DNA from: Clostridium sp. SY8519
GTDB lineage: Bacteria > Bacillota > Clostridia > Lachnospirales > Lachnospiraceae
Direction: 5' to 3'
NCBI RefSeq assembly: GCF_000270305.1
Contig: NC_015737.1
Span: 2,666,501-2,730,500, forward strand
DNA: 64,000 nt
The position numbers were made by a program, and so were the translations under genes. Positions within the stretch are counted from its first letter, which is position 1. Each line of letters begins with the position of its first letter. Below are positions 8,789-19,420 of the stretch, one piece after another. The notes under the pieces were generated by a model. The model was not told the origin of the DNA. It ran no database searches and worked only from the letters and a program-made list of their open reading frames with translations.

Positions 8789-11188
8789 CTATTTTTCCGG
8801 AAATTGTAACTGCCCTCCCCGGGTCTTCTGCCAAAAACGGTCCAGGAGCTCCGGGAGCCTGTCTCGGTCCACGGCTTCCCACTGCTTCCATTCCCGCGGA
8901 AACAGTTTCAGATACTCCTGCCGCAGGAACCGTTCATCCAGCAGGCCGATCACGCCCCGGTCCTCTGCCGTCCGAATCACGCGGCCGGCTGCCTGCAGCA
9001 CTTTGTTCATCCCGGGATAGCGATACGCGTAATCAAATCCGCTGCCGTTTTTCCTGTCATAATAGTCCCGCAGAATTTCCCGCTCCGTACAGATCTGCGG
9101 CAGGCCGGTTCCCGCGATCAACACACCGATCAGACGGTCCTCTTTCAAATCAATCCCTTCTCCGAAGATTCCGCCCAGGACGCAGAAGCCCACCAGTGTC
9201 TGTCTGTGGCTTTCTTCAAATTCTTCCAGAAACTGACGGCGTTTTTCCTCATCCATACCCGGGTCCTGGAAGACGCACCGGATCTCCTGTCCCCGTTCTT
9301 CCGTCATCTGCCGGAATGCGTTCCCCACCTCTTCCAGCATGCGGTAGGAAGGAAGAAATACCATATAATTGCCGGATTTGCCCTCTACGGTACGGCTGAT
9401 ATATGCGGCAATCCGCTGATACTCCCCGGCCGTCCTCCTCCGGTAAAGGGTGCTCACATCCCTGGCGATATACAGGAGGTGCTGTTCCGGGGAAAAGGAA
9501 GTATCCGCATAGACGGCGTAGTCATCCTCCCTGGCGCTTAAACAGCTCCGGTAATAGCGAATTGGCAGAAACGTAGCCGAAAAAAACACCGTGCTTCTGG
9601 CCCGGTCCAGGCAGTGCTGCAGATTTTCCGAAGGATCCACACAGTACAGATGCAGCAGGAACTGTCCTTCCTCATCATAGTCTGTATAAATCACGTACCG
9701 GTCACCGGTCAGTTCCGCCATATTTAGAAAATGCCGGAGGGAAAAGAACTCCTGCGCGATCTCCTCCCGGTCCGGATATTCCCTGTGTTCTTTCAGGAAT
9801 GTCTCCAAAAGCCCGTATGCCCGCATTACCTGAAACTGAAAGGATCCGATGGTCTCCAGTGTCATAACCGAACTGCAGTCCCGCTTCCACTCCAGCATCT
9901 GCCGGCAGCAGGCATCCAGGGCGCTGCACAGTTTCTTCTCGCCTCTGACCAGACGCCGGAGACGCTGCAGCTCTTCCTTTACCAGCACGGCACTGTACAT
10001 GCGCCGCCCGCGTTCCACCAGATTGTGCGCCTCATCCACAAGAAACACCGGATTGCCGGCGGTCCCCTCCCCGAAAAAACGTTTCAGATATACATTGGGA
10101 TCAAAGACATAATTGTAATCACAGATAATCAAATCACACCACAGGGACAGATCCAGCTGGAACTCAAAGGGACATACCCTCCATTTTTCTGCCTGTTTCT
10201 GAATCCGGGAAAGGTCAAAGCAGTCCTCCGCCAGCAGCAGTTCATAGACGGCCTCATTCACCCGGTCAAAATGCCCCTTTGCCCGGGGGCACGCGTCGGG
10301 ATTGCATTCCATCTGTTCCAGCGGGCACAGTTTCTCCTTGGCCGTCAGGCGAATGACTTTGCCGCGGTATCCCCGATCCATGAGGATCCGCGCAGCGTCC
10401 ATGGCCGCTGCTGCCGTTACGCCCTTGGCAGTCAGATAAAAAATCCGGTCCGCCAGTTCTTCCCCTGTTGCCTTTACTGCCGGAAATACCGCAGCCATCG
10501 TCTTTCCCGCTCCCGTCGGGGCCTGAAGAAACAGCTGCTTTTTCCGCAAAATCGTCCGGTATACATCCCTGACCAGCTCTTTCTGCCCGCTGCGGTAGGA
10601 AAACGGAAACTCCAGGCCTTTGACAGACTTCTGGCGGATCTGTCCCCAGTCATACTGAAAATCCGTCCACTTCCGATAGGACTGCAGCATACCGTCGAAC
10701 CATTCCGTCAGTTCTTCCAGTAAAAAAGTTTCCCGAAACCGCCGGATTTCTTCCGTTTCCAGACTGCAGTAGGTCATCTGCACCGAAACCTCAGACAGGG
10801 CATGCCGTGTTCCGTACAGATACGCGTAACACATGGCCTGGGCCCTGTGAACCTCCACCGGCGCCTCCAGCTTCATCACATCCGAGTACATGGTTTTAAT
10901 TTCGTCAATTACCGCTTCTTTCGACCCGTCCTCCCGGACATGCGTAATCACTCCGTCCGCTCTGCCTTCCACAGACATGAAATAACGTCCCATGTCCACG
11001 ATAGTCTTTAAAAAGACCTCTGGCTCATAGGACGTTCCCATGCTTTTCTGTATTTTTCTGTGCATGCGGCTTCCGGCCTGCATCGCTTCCTGCTGCACGC
11101 CGGCGCCTGCACGGTTATCGATATCTCCGCTGCGAAGCACAAACTCCACCAGTCCGCGCACGGAGATCCGTATGGTCTGTTCCTTCAT
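8789..11188 (-). CDS. Cas4-like nuclease / XPD-DinG-type Fe-S helicase fusion
   Basis: A 799-aa superfamily 2 DNA helicase probably used in DNA repair. Residues about 1-175 form a PD-(D/E)xK nuclease like Cas4/RecB: D78 in GRADGV, E96-I-K98 in IDEIKT and Q117-x3-Y121. Then come Walker A APTGAGKT (223-230), four cysteines suited to the XPD-type 4Fe-4S cluster (C288, C295, C300, C339), the DEAH box at 385-388, and C-terminal motifs GEGIDLKEDRL and QAAGRVIRTAEDRG. The gap to the upstream DUF5685-like gene is 6 nt, so the two are co-transcribed. Fusions of this kind are known in Firmicutes; the biological substrate is not established from sequence. Confidence 0.88.
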   Translation of the reverse strand: MKEQTIRISVRGLVEFVLRSGDIDNRAGAGVQQEAMQAGSRMHRKIQKSMGTSYEPEVFLKTIVDMGRYFMSVEGRADGVITHVREDGSKEAVIDEIKTMYSDVMKLEAPVEVHRAQAMCYAYLYGTRHALSEVSVQMTYCSLETEEIRRFRETFLLEELTEWFDGMLQSYRKWTDFQYDWGQIRQKSVKGLEFPFSYRSGQKELVRDVYRTILRKKQLFLQAPTGAGKTMAAVFPAVKATGEELADRIFYLTAKGVTAAAAMDAARILMDRGYRGKVIRLTAKEKLCPLEQMECNPDACPRAKGHFDRVNEAVYELLLAEDCFDLSRIQKQAEKWRVCPFEFQLDLSLWCDLIICDYNYVFDPNVYLKRFFGEGTAGNPVFLVDEAHNLVERGRRMYSAVLVKEELQRLRRLVRGEKKLCSALDACCRQMLEWKRDCSSVMTLETIGSFQFQVMRAYGLLETFLKEHREYPDREEIAQEFFSLRHFLNMAELTGDRYVIYTDYDEEGQFLLHLYCVDPSENLQHCLDRARSTVFFSATFLPIRYYRSCLSAREDDYAVYADTSFSPEQHLLYIARDVSTLYRRRTAGEYQRIAAYISRTVEGKSGNYMVFLPSYRMLEEVGNAFRQMTEERGQEIRCVFQDPGMDEEKRRQFLEEFEESHRQTLVGFCVLGGIFGEGIDLKEDRLIGVLIAGTGLPQICTEREILRDYYDRKNGSGFDYAYRYPGMNKVLQAAGRVIRTAEDRGVIGLLDERFLRQEYLKLFPREWKQWEAVDRDRLPELLDRFWQKTRGGQLQFPEK

Positions 11189-11194
11189 AATCCG

Positions 11195-12199
11195 TTACTC
11201 TGCGATTGTGGATTTCTTTTCTTCTGCATGTTTCTGTATTCCGCGTTTTCTTCCGACTCTGGTCAGGGCCTCCAGCTTCTTTTTCTGCTGTTCAAAGCGA
11301 ATCTGCCGGCGGTCGTTTTTTTCCAGTTTTCTGTCACTGCGGATTTTTTTCTTCAGTTCCCGTTCTTTCTTCAGCAAATGGCGGTCCTGAATCTCCTCAT
11401 ATTTGATCCAGACCCCGGAGCGCAGCACATTGCGGATAATTCCCGCATGCTGTACCACCGGCATCCGTTCAAAGGAACGGCTGCACTCGGTAATCAGACT
11501 GGTCAGCAGCAGACGGCTGATAGTGTCATAGTCTTCCGGTATTTCCGCTGCCATCGGAAGGAACGGATTATAGGACCTGGTTTTGCTGTCCCGCTCCATA
11601 TCGTCATAGGCGTCCATCAGATACATGAACTTGCCCAGATAAAATCCCATGCAGTGCAGTTCTTCCGCATAGGCATCTTCTTTCCAGGCAAAGATCTCGG
11701 CAAACAGGTCGCCGGCCAGTCCGGCAATCACATCGATGTTCTTTTCCCGGGATGCCTCACACAGCATCGTCCGATGCATATATTCTGAAATTGCCTTTGC
11801 CTGACGGGGATACTGCTTCAGGATTCTGCGGTTGGCTTTTTTCAGCATGCCTGCCATCATCCGGCTGGAGTAGGAATGGTCATCCAGCCAGTCATCCTGC
11901 AGATTGTGATAGGCTGTCACCAAGGTCATATCCGCTACATACCTGATGGCATCATTGATCAGCGCATATTTCTTTTTTCCGGGATGTACCGCACAGGTAA
12001 ACGGCACCGGCTTTTCATCCGGATAATAGACCGCGCTGAGCAGAATCGCCAGAAATGTCATATCATGATTCAGCAACAGAGGGCCGAGACGGCCAAACTC
12101 CCTGCGCAGGCACTGACACAGTCCGCAGCGGTACGCATGGTATATTCTGTTCTCTTCTTTTGAGAGCTCTCTGTCATTGATCTGTATGTATCCGAACAT
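11195..12199 (-). CDS. DUF5685-like protein of unknown function
   Basis: A 334-aa cytosolic protein. The N-terminus MFGYIQINDRELS followed by YHAYRCGLCQCLRREFG matches what I recall of DUF5685 proteins, whose biochemical role is unknown. C25 and C28 (CGLC), with other Cys and His residues, could bind metal. The middle is helical with acidic pairs (LQDDWLDDHS, YLMDAYDDMERD) that recall helical metal-binding enzymes. The last 75 residues are very basic and probably a coiled coil (KKERELKKKIRSDRKLEK). It precedes the helicase by 6 nt under the promoter at 12244-12272, so the two may act together in nucleic-acid metabolism; this is inference from context. Confidence 0.7.
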   Translation of the reverse strand: MFGYIQINDRELSKEENRIYHAYRCGLCQCLRREFGRLGPLLLNHDMTFLAILLSAVYYPDEKPVPFTCAVHPGKKKYALINDAIRYVADMTLVTAYHNLQDDWLDDHSYSSRMMAGMLKKANRRILKQYPRQAKAISEYMHRTMLCEASREKNIDVIAGLAGDLFAEIFAWKEDAYAEELHCMGFYLGKFMYLMDAYDDMERDSKTRSYNPFLPMAAEIPEDYDTISRLLLTSLITECSRSFERMPVVQHAGIIRNVLRSGVWIKYEEIQDRHLLKKERELKKKIRSDRKLEKNDRRQIRFEQQKKKLEALTRVGRKRGIQKHAEEKKSTIAE

Positions 12200-12243
12200 T
12201 CTGTCACCTGATTTATCATTGCAACTGATACTCTACAGTATAG

Positions 12244-12272
12244 ATGTTACGTTTTGCCGCGGATACTGTCAA
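12244..12272 (-). promoter_or_regulatory. Promoter of the DUF5685-helicase operon
   Basis: TTGACA (12267-12272), 17-nt spacer, TAACAT (12244-12249) on the minus strand, about 45 nt upstream of the ATG at 12199. Confidence 0.65.
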
Positions 12273-12313
12273 GAAACGGGACAGGGATTTAAGAAACATT
12301 TTAGAAGTAAAAA

Positions 12314-12658
12314 GAGCGGAACGATAAGCCGGGTTATGTCGTTGGGTGATCATCTGTCTGATACAGCTGTCGCCAGCTGCCTTTAGCGACCTACCTGAAG
12401 CTGGCGGGCCGCGTACGCTTCCTGTTCGGTCTTGCTTCGGATGGGGTTTACATATGCCCCGGCTGTCACCAGCCGGGCGGTAGTCTCTTGCACTGCCCTT
12501 CCACCCTTACAGGATTCGAAAATCCTGCGGTATATTTCTGTTGCACTATCCTTGGAGTCGCCTCCACCGGACGTTATCCGGCATCCTGCCCTGTGAAGCC
12601 CGGACTTTCCTCAGCTGCGTCCTTTCGGCGCCTGCAGCCGCGATCACCTGTTCCACTC
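12314..12658 (-). ncRNA. rnpB: RNase P RNA
   Basis: The catalytic RNA that matures the 5' ends of tRNAs. On the minus strand it opens with GAGTGGAAC (12650-12658) pairing with GTTCCGCTC at the 3' end (12314-12322) to give a 9-bp P1. Conserved blocks are readable: GAGGAAAGTCCGGGCT, CGGATAACGTCCGG, AAGGGTGGAAGGGCAG, GAGACTACCGCC and ATAACCCGGCTTAT near the 3' end. The length, about 345 nt, is normal. A TTTTT run directly after P1 should serve in termination. A clear promoter is not evident; AT-rich sequence with TAATAT lies just upstream of the 5' end. Confidence 0.93.
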
Positions 12659-12799
12659 TTTTTGCAAAACAATATTAGTATTTTAACATATTCCAGTTCC
12701 GGCGGAAAGGGTTTTCTCCATAAGAACTGATTTTTTCTCCGGCAGAATCAAATCATTTTCTCCGGAAGAGCCAAAAAAATTTTCAGAAACCAGCTATTT

Positions 12800-14461
12800 T
12801 CAGACATTGAAGCAGCTTCCTCCGATAAATTCCCGCAGGATGGAATTATGGCCGATACTCTCACTGGGAACCGGAAGGAAATAATCCAGCAGCATCAGCA
12901 TGCGCTGTGCTTCCGAATATTCCGGGCAGTCATTTGGTATCCCGTATAGCAGCGGTTCCGCGTAGGTTTTCAAGACCGCCATTTCATAGATCAGGGAGGA
13001 GTTAAACATCACATCCGCTTCTTCCTGATAGGGAAAAATATGGCGTTCCTCTCCCCGGCGCACCGACGCCCAGCGGGCAATGGTCTGCCGTGCTGTCGTA
13101 TTTCTTGTCCGCGCGTCACGGACCATGCGGCGGATCATGCGGCAGTCCGTGGTGGAAAGATAGCTGTGATAATCCAGGTTCAGCTGTGTCAGCGCGCTGA
13201 TATAGATTTTAAATTTCGCGCTTTTGGGAATATTCTGGGACAGCCGGTCATTCAGTCCGTGTATTCCCTCGATCACCAGCACATCATCCGGGCCCAACTG
13301 CAGCGTCCTGCCGGTGTATTCCCGTTTGCCGGTCTTGAAATTAAAGGTCGGCATCTCCACTTCCCTGCCTTCCAGCAGATCCGTCAGCGTCTGGTTGAAA
13401 TACTGAATATCCAGGGCTTCCACCGCCTCAAAGTCAAAGTCACCGTTTTCATCCAGCGGCGTATGGCTTCTGTCCTGGTAAAAATCATCCATGGAGATCG
13501 GATGGGGCTTCATTCCCTGGGCAGACAGCTGAATCGACAGGCGGTGGGAAAAGGTGGTCTTTCCGGAAGAAGAAGGCCCCGCGATCAATACAAATTTAAT
13601 TTTCTTTTCTGCGGCAATCTGTCCCGCGATGGATGCGATCTTCCCCTCCATCAGCGCTTCCTGCACCAGGATAATCTCCTGTACCCTGCCCTGTGAAATC
13701 TTTTCGTTGAGAAAGCCCACGGTACGGATTCCCAGCATCTCGCTCCAGCGCATGCTTTCGTCAAAAATGCCGAACAATTTGTCCGCTTTCTGGAAAGACT
13801 CTACTTTAAACTGTTCTCCCTCCGGAAAAATCAGCATGAAACCGCGCTGATACTTTTTCAGGCGAAACTGATTCAGGTATCCTGTGGAAGGCACCAGCGG
13901 GCCGTAGCAGAAGTCATAATACTCTCCCAGCACATAAACAGTGATTTCTTTATTCTGGTGAAATTTAATCATCTTCGCCTTATCCGGCATTCCCCAGACA
14001 TTCAGCTGGCGGCTGACATAATTGCGGTCCGCGGATATTTTTTCAATGGGCAGATCCATCTGCTGCAGACTCCGCATCCGTTCTTCCAGCAGTTTCAGCT
14101 GTTCCGCGGTAATGACACATGGCTTTCCGTTCTGAAACAGTTCACAGTAATATCCGTTATTTACCGAATAGTAGACACGGATGGTATATCCCTTCAGCGC
14201 GCGGAAAGCCGCCGCCTGCATCAGCATGGTCAGGCTGCGGCGGTAGGCCCTGGCCCCGTCCTTGTCTGTGACTGTCAGAAACTCCAGTGTCCCGTCCTGA
14301 AAGATCTGGTCTCTCAGCTCCAGGATACTGTTGTTAAAGCGGGCCAGTACAATCGGTTCCTTATAATGCTCCTGCTCTTCTCTGGCCAGAGACAGGTAAG
14401 TGATTCCCTCTGCGTACTCCTCTGTTTTTCCATCGATGGTAATCTGACATATTGTCTTCAT
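12800..14461 (-). CDS. Nucleoside (uridine-like) kinase with N-terminal TGS-like region
   Basis: A 553-aa protein with a uridine kinase-type P-loop domain in the C-terminal half: Walker A IAGPSSSGKTTFSHRL, then ISMDDFYQDR and VIEGIHGLNDRLS, followed by RMIRRMVRDARTR, which fits the lid. The first 60 residues resemble a TGS-like beta-grasp fold and the next 200 resemble the threonyl-tRNA synthetase editing-like region found in this clostridial family. The likely reaction is ATP-dependent phosphorylation of a nucleoside. The start overlaps the trmK stop by 4 bp (ATGA), so it is the last gene of the rpoD operon. Confidence 0.8.
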   Translation of the reverse strand: MKTICQITIDGKTEEYAEGITYLSLAREEQEHYKEPIVLARFNNSILELRDQIFQDGTLEFLTVTDKDGARAYRRSLTMLMQAAAFRALKGYTIRVYYSVNNGYYCELFQNGKPCVITAEQLKLLEERMRSLQQMDLPIEKISADRNYVSRQLNVWGMPDKAKMIKFHQNKEITVYVLGEYYDFCYGPLVPSTGYLNQFRLKKYQRGFMLIFPEGEQFKVESFQKADKLFGIFDESMRWSEMLGIRTVGFLNEKISQGRVQEIILVQEALMEGKIASIAGQIAAEKKIKFVLIAGPSSSGKTTFSHRLSIQLSAQGMKPHPISMDDFYQDRSHTPLDENGDFDFEAVEALDIQYFNQTLTDLLEGREVEMPTFNFKTGKREYTGRTLQLGPDDVLVIEGIHGLNDRLSQNIPKSAKFKIYISALTQLNLDYHSYLSTTDCRMIRRMVRDARTRNTTARQTIARWASVRRGEERHIFPYQEEADVMFNSSLIYEMAVLKTYAEPLLYGIPNDCPEYSEAQRMLMLLDYFLPVPSESIGHNSILREFIGGSCFNV

Positions 14462-15177
14462 TTCTCATTGCTCCATTTTTTCAGGGACCGGGCAATCAGT
14501 GCCTGCCTATGGCGGACTTCCTCCCGGCGCGCCGCATTCTCCGCTGTGTCTTTTGCGCCGTGCAGACGCTTCGCGATGGCTGCCGCGGTATGCTGCTCTT
14601 TCAGAAGCCATTCCGCCAGTACCGGATCTTTTTTCTGCAGCAGCCGCGGGCCGAAGGCCGCCTCCTCTTCCGTCAGTGTCTGCCTGCGGGCAGAGGGCAC
14701 AAGACGCAGGATGACATAATATTTGCCTGCATCCTTTATCATGCGCTCCTGGGCAATCTCATAGCCCGCCTGACACATCGAACTGCGCACCAGGGGAATT
14801 TCCGACTGGGGAGACAGAATCAGTTCGCGGACCCCCGCCAATCTGGATGCTCCTTCGGACAGGATCCGCAGCATAAGGGCGCCGCCCATGCCGGCGATCA
14901 CAATGCTTTCTGCCTCTCCCGGATCCAGCTTCGCAAGACCATCGGAACGCCGGGTCTGTATCCGGTCTTCCAGTCCGCTCTCCCGGATGTGTCTCTGCGC
15001 AGCCTCCAGAGGACCCGCATTAATATCCATGGCAATGGCAGACGGCACACGGCCGCGGGCCGTCAGCGCAATCGGCAGATACCCGTGATCGGTGCCAATA
15101 TCCGCCAGACGGTACCCCGCCGTCACCATGGATCCGATTGCCTCCATCCGTGCCGAGAGCTTCTCTTCCCTAGTCAA
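14458..15177 (-). CDS. trmK: tRNA (adenine(22)-N1)-methyltransferase
   Basis: SAM-dependent methylation of A22 in the D-loop of tRNA. The 239-aa protein has the Rossmann methyltransferase core [11 protein letters not shown] (motif I), [12 protein letters not shown], and the IAGMGG catalytic loop of TrmK, then a C-terminal helical coil. I take the TTG at 15177 as start: AAGGA lies 6 nt upstream inside the rpoD end, and the gene overlaps the rpoD stop by 8 bp. An ATG ten codons later is possible. Position after rpoD is conserved in Firmicutes. Confidence 0.9.
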   Translation of the reverse strand: MTREEKLSARMEAIGSMVTAGYRLADIGTDHGYLPIALTARGRVPSAIAMDINAGPLEAAQRHIRESGLEDRIQTRRSDGLAKLDPGEAESIVIAGMGGALMLRILSEGASRLAGVRELILSPQSEIPLVRSSMCQAGYEIAQERMIKDAGKYYVILRLVPSARRQTLTEEEAAFGPRLLQKKDPVLAEWLLKEQHTAAAIAKRLHGAKDTAENAARREEVRHRQALIARSLKKWSNEK

Positions 15178-16477
15178 GGTAATCCTTCAGCTTCCGACTG
15201 CGGCTCGGATGGCGCAGTTTGCGCAGGGCTTTTGCCTCAATCTGGCGGATTCTTTCCCTGGTGACATTGAATTCCTTGCCCACCTCTTCCAGGGTGCGCG
15301 CACGGCCGTCATCCAGCCCGAAACGCAGGCGCAGCACTTTCTGCTCCCGTTCGGTCAGGGTTCCCAGCACTTCCACCAGCTGCTCCTTCAGCAGGGTAAA
15401 GGCCGCGGCATCTGCCGGCACCGGCACGTTGTCGTCCTGGATGAAGTCGCCCAGGTGGCTGTCCTGTTCCTCGCCGATGGGGGTTTCCAGGGATACCGGC
15501 TCCTGTGAAATCTTCAGGATTTCCCGCACACGCTCCACCGGCATTTCCATCTCTTTGGCGATTTCCTCCGGCAGCGGCTCCCGGCCCAGTTCCTGCAGAA
15601 GCTGGCGGGAAACACGGATCAGCTTGTTAATGGTCTCCACCATATGCACCGGAATCCGGATGGTCCGGGCCTGATCCGCGATCGCGCGGGTAATTGCCTG
15701 GCGGATCCACCAGGTTGCGTAGGTACTGAACTTATACCCCTTGCGGTAATCAAACTTCTCCACTGCCTTGATCAGGCCCAGATTTCCCTCCTGAATCAGG
15801 TCAAGGAACAGCATACCACGTCCTACATAGCGCTTCGCGATGCTGACAACCAGACGCAGATTAGCTTCAGCCAGCCGTTTTTTCGCGTTTTCCCCTTCTC
15901 TGGAAGTAATGGTCAGCTGCTTTTTCTCTTCTTCGGACAGCTGGTTTTCCGTATCTTCCTCCAGTGCTTTGTCCGCATTGATTCCGGCTTCCATCTTCAT
16001 GGCCAGATCAATCTCTTCCTCTGCTGTCAGCAGCGGCACCTTTCCGATTTCCTTCAGATACATGCGTACCGGGTCATCGATATTGATTCCGTCCGGCACA
16101 GACAGATCGATGTTTTCGATATCCACATCATCCTTGGACTCTCCGTCATCATCGTCATCGTCCATGAAATCATCGTCCCCGTGCTCGGACACCTGCAGGA
16201 CATCAATCCCGTTTGCTTCCAGATAGGCGAAGATTTTTTCGATATCCTCCTCTGTCATCGGCGTATCTTTAAAATAATCGTTGATCTCGTCGGTCTCAAG
16301 CACATTCTTTTTCTTTTTTGCCAGATCCAGCAGACCCGGAAGCTTTTCAAGCAGGAGTTCCGGTGTCAGCGCGGTGCCGTTCTGTGTTTGAGCCGCTTTG
16401 GTTCCGGCAGACTTTTTGCTTTTTGTGCTTTTTGTGCTTTTCGTGCTTTTCTTTACTGTCTTTTTGCTCTCGGCCAT
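15170..16477 (-). CDS. rpoD: Primary sigma factor RpoD (sigma-70/SigA)
   Basis: The housekeeping sigma factor directing RNA polymerase to -35/-10 promoters. The 435-aa protein has a Lys/Thr/Ser-rich N-terminus, region 1.1-like helices, an acidic run ([11 protein letters not shown]) and region 1.2 ([11 protein letters not shown]). Region 2 follows ([49 protein letters not shown]), then region 3 and region 4.2 ([20 protein letters not shown]). The start ATG lies inside the dnaG 3' end (25-bp overlap), with AGGGAG about 9 nt upstream, so translation is coupled. Confidence 0.98.
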   Translation of the reverse strand: MAESKKTVKKSTKSTKSTKSKKSAGTKAAQTQNGTALTPELLLEKLPGLLDLAKKKKNVLETDEINDYFKDTPMTEEDIEKIFAYLEANGIDVLQVSEHGDDDFMDDDDDDGESKDDVDIENIDLSVPDGINIDDPVRMYLKEIGKVPLLTAEEEIDLAMKMEAGINADKALEEDTENQLSEEEKKQLTITSREGENAKKRLAEANLRLVVSIAKRYVGRGMLFLDLIQEGNLGLIKAVEKFDYRKGYKFSTYATWWIRQAITRAIADQARTIRIPVHMVETINKLIRVSRQLLQELGREPLPEEIAKEMEMPVERVREILKISQEPVSLETPIGEEQDSHLGDFIQDDNVPVPADAAAFTLLKEQLVEVLGTLTEREQKVLRLRFGLDDGRARTLEEVGKEFNVTRERIRQIEAKALRKLRHPSRSRKLKDYLD

Positions 16478-18243
16478 ACTTTTTTCTCCCTGATCTGCTT
16501 TAATATTTTCTGTTCTTCCATGATCTGCTGCATCCGGGCCAGATCCTGATGCTGCCCGCTTCTCAGCCTGGTATCAATACTGTTCTGCTTGATGCGGAGC
16601 ACGGTGTCCTGTACTGCTTTGTTCCACTCTGCCTCGCTTTCCAGCGACACCAGCCGTGCGTGAAATACCGAAGCCGCCTTTTTCTGCTGTTCCTCGTCTT
16701 CAAAACGGCTGATGATTTTCGCTGGATTCAACATGCCCTGCTGATGCTGGGCGTAGATTTCCACCGCGACTTCATGAAGGATTTCATCTGTGAAATCCTC
16801 CGGCCCGATAAAAGGAGCCGTCACCTCAAACAGGGACTCGTCCTCTGTCAGCCAGGTCAGCATCAGTTTCTGGGACATGACGATCCCGTCTTCCTTTTCC
16901 TTCTTGCGGATGCCGGATTTCGGCTTCTGCCGCAAAACTGCGGCGATGCCGCCCCGGGTGCCTTCTTCCCGCACCAGTGCCCGGAGATTCTCAAATCCCA
17001 TCTGATACTTTTCCGCCACTGCCTCGATGTAATTTTCCCGCTCCTGCTCCTGGGAAAATTCCAGGATTCTGCGGGCAATTCCGCGATGGAACCGGGTCTT
17101 GTCTTCCGGATCCGTCAGGTCATACTCCCGCTCCATCATCCGAATTTCATACAGGAAGCTGTTTTCCGCATGGTCGATCCGCTCCTGATAGGCCTCCGCC
17201 CCCAGTCCCCGGATGAATTCATCCGGATCTTTATAGGGCTTTAGGTTTACCACTTTTGCTGTAATCCCGGCCTGCTTCAGGATCGGAATGGCCCGCAGGG
17301 CCGCTTTCACCCCTGCGCCGTCGCTGTCATACGTCAGACAGACTTCTTTGGTATATCTGCTCAGCAGACTGGCGTGCCCGGATGTCAGCGACGTCCCCAG
17401 GGATGCCACCGCGTTGTCAAACCCGGCCTGATGCAGCGCGATCACATCCATATACCCTTCACATAGAAGCATATAATCTCTGCGTGACGCCCTGGCGTAG
17501 TTTAATCCGTACAGATTTCTGCTTTTGTCAAAAATCGGCGTTTCCGGCGAATTCAGGTACTTCGGCTCGGCATCTCCCATCACACGGCCGCCAAAACCGA
17601 TGACTTTGCTTGAAGCATCCATAATCGGAAACATGGCCCGGTTCCAGAATCGGTCATATCCGCCCCGGTCTTCCCGGTAGGAAATCAGACCGCTGTCTTT
17701 TAAGAGTTCATCCGGATAGCCTTTCTGTTTCAGATAGGTGTACAGCTCATTGCTGTACGTTCCGGAACACCCCAGCCCGAAGCGGCGGATGGTTTCGTCC
17801 GTCAGCCCCCGTCCATGAAAGTATGCCAGAGTCCGTTCTCCCTGGCCGGTGTGCAGCTTCCGGTAGTAAAACCTGGCGGCCTCCCGGTTGATATCCAGCA
17901 GATTCTGTCTGCGGTTCATTCTCTGTCTGTCTTTTGCCGACAGTTCCTGGCGGGGCAGTTTCATGCCGGCCCGGTCCGCCAGCATCTGCAGCGCTTCCGG
18001 AAATCCCGCATTCTGATACTTCATCTCAAATGTGATGACATTGCCGCCGGCGCCGCAGCCGAAACAGTAAAACATCTGCTTGTTCCTGGACACAGAAAAA
18101 GACGGGGTTTTTTCGTTATGAAAGGGGCAGAGGCCAAACCAGGTACTGCCCCTTTTCTGTAATTTCACATACTGAGAGATCACGTCCACGATATCATTGC
18201 GTGACCGGACCTCTTCAATTAAATCTTCCGAATAAAACGGCAT
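16453..18243 (-). CDS. dnaG: DNA primase
   Basis: Synthesises RNA primers at the replication fork. From the ATG at 18243 (AGGAG 5 nt upstream) the protein is 596 aa. It has the CHC2 zinc finger (C39, H42, C60, C63 in [10 protein letters not shown] and YCFGCGAGG), then the TOPRIM domain ([23 protein letters not shown]), and a C-terminal helicase-binding domain. An in-frame upstream extension of 15 codons exists but lacks a ribosome binding site. It sits 32 nt after dgt and overlaps rpoD, the classic macromolecular synthesis arrangement. Confidence 0.97.
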   Translation of the reverse strand: MPFYSEDLIEEVRSRNDIVDVISQYVKLQKRGSTWFGLCPFHNEKTPSFSVSRNKQMFYCFGCGAGGNVITFEMKYQNAGFPEALQMLADRAGMKLPRQELSAKDRQRMNRRQNLLDINREAARFYYRKLHTGQGERTLAYFHGRGLTDETIRRFGLGCSGTYSNELYTYLKQKGYPDELLKDSGLISYREDRGGYDRFWNRAMFPIMDASSKVIGFGGRVMGDAEPKYLNSPETPIFDKSRNLYGLNYARASRRDYMLLCEGYMDVIALHQAGFDNAVASLGTSLTSGHASLLSRYTKEVCLTYDSDGAGVKAALRAIPILKQAGITAKVVNLKPYKDPDEFIRGLGAEAYQERIDHAENSFLYEIRMMEREYDLTDPEDKTRFHRGIARRILEFSQEQERENYIEAVAEKYQMGFENLRALVREEGTRGGIAAVLRQKPKSGIRKKEKEDGIVMSQKLMLTWLTEDESLFEVTAPFIGPEDFTDEILHEVAVEIYAQHQQGMLNPAKIISRFEDEEQQKKAASVFHARLVSLESEAEWNKAVQDTVLRIKQNSIDTRLRSGQHQDLARMQQIMEEQKILKQIREKKVWPRAKRQ

Positions 18244-18275
18244 AATATCTCCTGTTTGTTTCTTCGCGCCGTCTG

Positions 18276-19280
18276 TCAGTGGGACCATGCCTTCGGCACA
18301 AAATGTTCTTCAAACATGGTGATGGCATACTGATCTGTCATACCCGCGATATAATCGCAGACCACCCGGTCCAGCGGTTCGCCGCTGTGATACATCTGCT
18401 GCATATATGCCGGCAGACATTCCCAGTGTTCCATATAGACTTCAAACAGCCCGCCCAGCAGGCCTTTGGTTTTTTCCTCTTCGCTCTTCGCGATGGGATT
18501 GCTGTACAGATGCCGGAACATATACTGGCGCAGGTCTCCCATAGCTTCCTGCTTTTCCGCGGACATACGGATCTCCTGCAGGCCCTGGCTGCTGATGATC
18601 ACATCATGAATTAAAGTGTTCAGACGCTCTCTGGTGGATCCCCCCAGCGTATCCCGGATCGGGCCCGGCAGATCTTCCTCCCGCAGCAGCTTTGCGCGGA
18701 TCGCGTCATCCATGTCATGGTTGATATAGGCGATTTTGTCGGACAGCCGCACAATCTGCCCTTCCAGCGTGGAAGGCATGCCGGCCAGCTGGTGATTCCG
18801 GATTCCGTCCCTGACCTCCCAGGTCAGGTTCAGCCCTCTGCCGTCACTTTCCAGTTTTTCCACGATCCGTACACTCTGTTCATTGTGGCGGAATCCGCCT
18901 TCGCACAGATCATTCAGCACTTTTTCCCCGGCGTGCCCGAAGGGCGTATGGCCCAGGTCGTGTCCCAGAGCGATGGCTTCCACCAGGTCTTCGTTCAGCC
19001 GCAGCGCTTTTGCAATGGTCCGGGCCGTCTGGGAGACTTCCAGCGTATGTGTCAGCCGTGTCCGGTAATGGTCGCCCTTCGGCTCCAGGAATACCTGTGT
19101 CTTATGCTTCATCCTGCGAAACGACTTGCAGTGAAGGATCCTGTCCCGGTCGCGCTGAAACACCGGCCGGAGATCGCACTGCGCCTCTTCCCGGTCTCTG
19201 CCTTTTGAATTTTCGCTGAGCATGGCAAAAGGGCTCAGATACTCCCGTTCTGTCAGCTCCAGCTGCTCCCGAATGGTCAT
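18276..19280 (-). CDS. dgt: dGTP triphosphohydrolase-like HD-domain protein
   Basis: Hydrolyses dNTPs (typically dGTP) to the nucleoside and triphosphate. The HD motif is complete: RLTHTLEVSQ, then IALGHDLGHTPFGHAGE with catalytic His-Asp, and SDKIAYINHDMDDA. From the ATG at 19280 the protein is 334 aa, beginning MTIREQLELTEREYLSPFA as in clostridial relatives. The frame is open back to GTG 19424, where it would overlap the kinase stop, but that 48-residue extension is not family-like. A GTG at 19292 (AAAGG only 2 nt upstream) is an alternative start. It lies directly upstream of dnaG. Confidence 0.9.
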   Translation of the reverse strand: MTIREQLELTEREYLSPFAMLSENSKGRDREEAQCDLRPVFQRDRDRILHCKSFRRMKHKTQVFLEPKGDHYRTRLTHTLEVSQTARTIAKALRLNEDLVEAIALGHDLGHTPFGHAGEKVLNDLCEGGFRHNEQSVRIVEKLESDGRGLNLTWEVRDGIRNHQLAGMPSTLEGQIVRLSDKIAYINHDMDDAIRAKLLREEDLPGPIRDTLGGSTRERLNTLIHDVIISSQGLQEIRMSAEKQEAMGDLRQYMFRHLYSNPIAKSEEEKTKGLLGGLFEVYMEHWECLPAYMQQMYHSGEPLDRVVCDYIAGMTDQYAITMFEEHFVPKAWSH

Positions 19281-19420
19281 CAGTCGTTTCACCGCCTTTC
19301 CGTAATCAACGAAAACGTCTCTGTATATATAATTCCGCGTCCGTACCGGATTTCCTTTTTTCTTTTTCAAAAAATCCGCAAAGCAGATCAAATGCCCGAA
19401 AACTCCGCCTGCGGCAGGCT

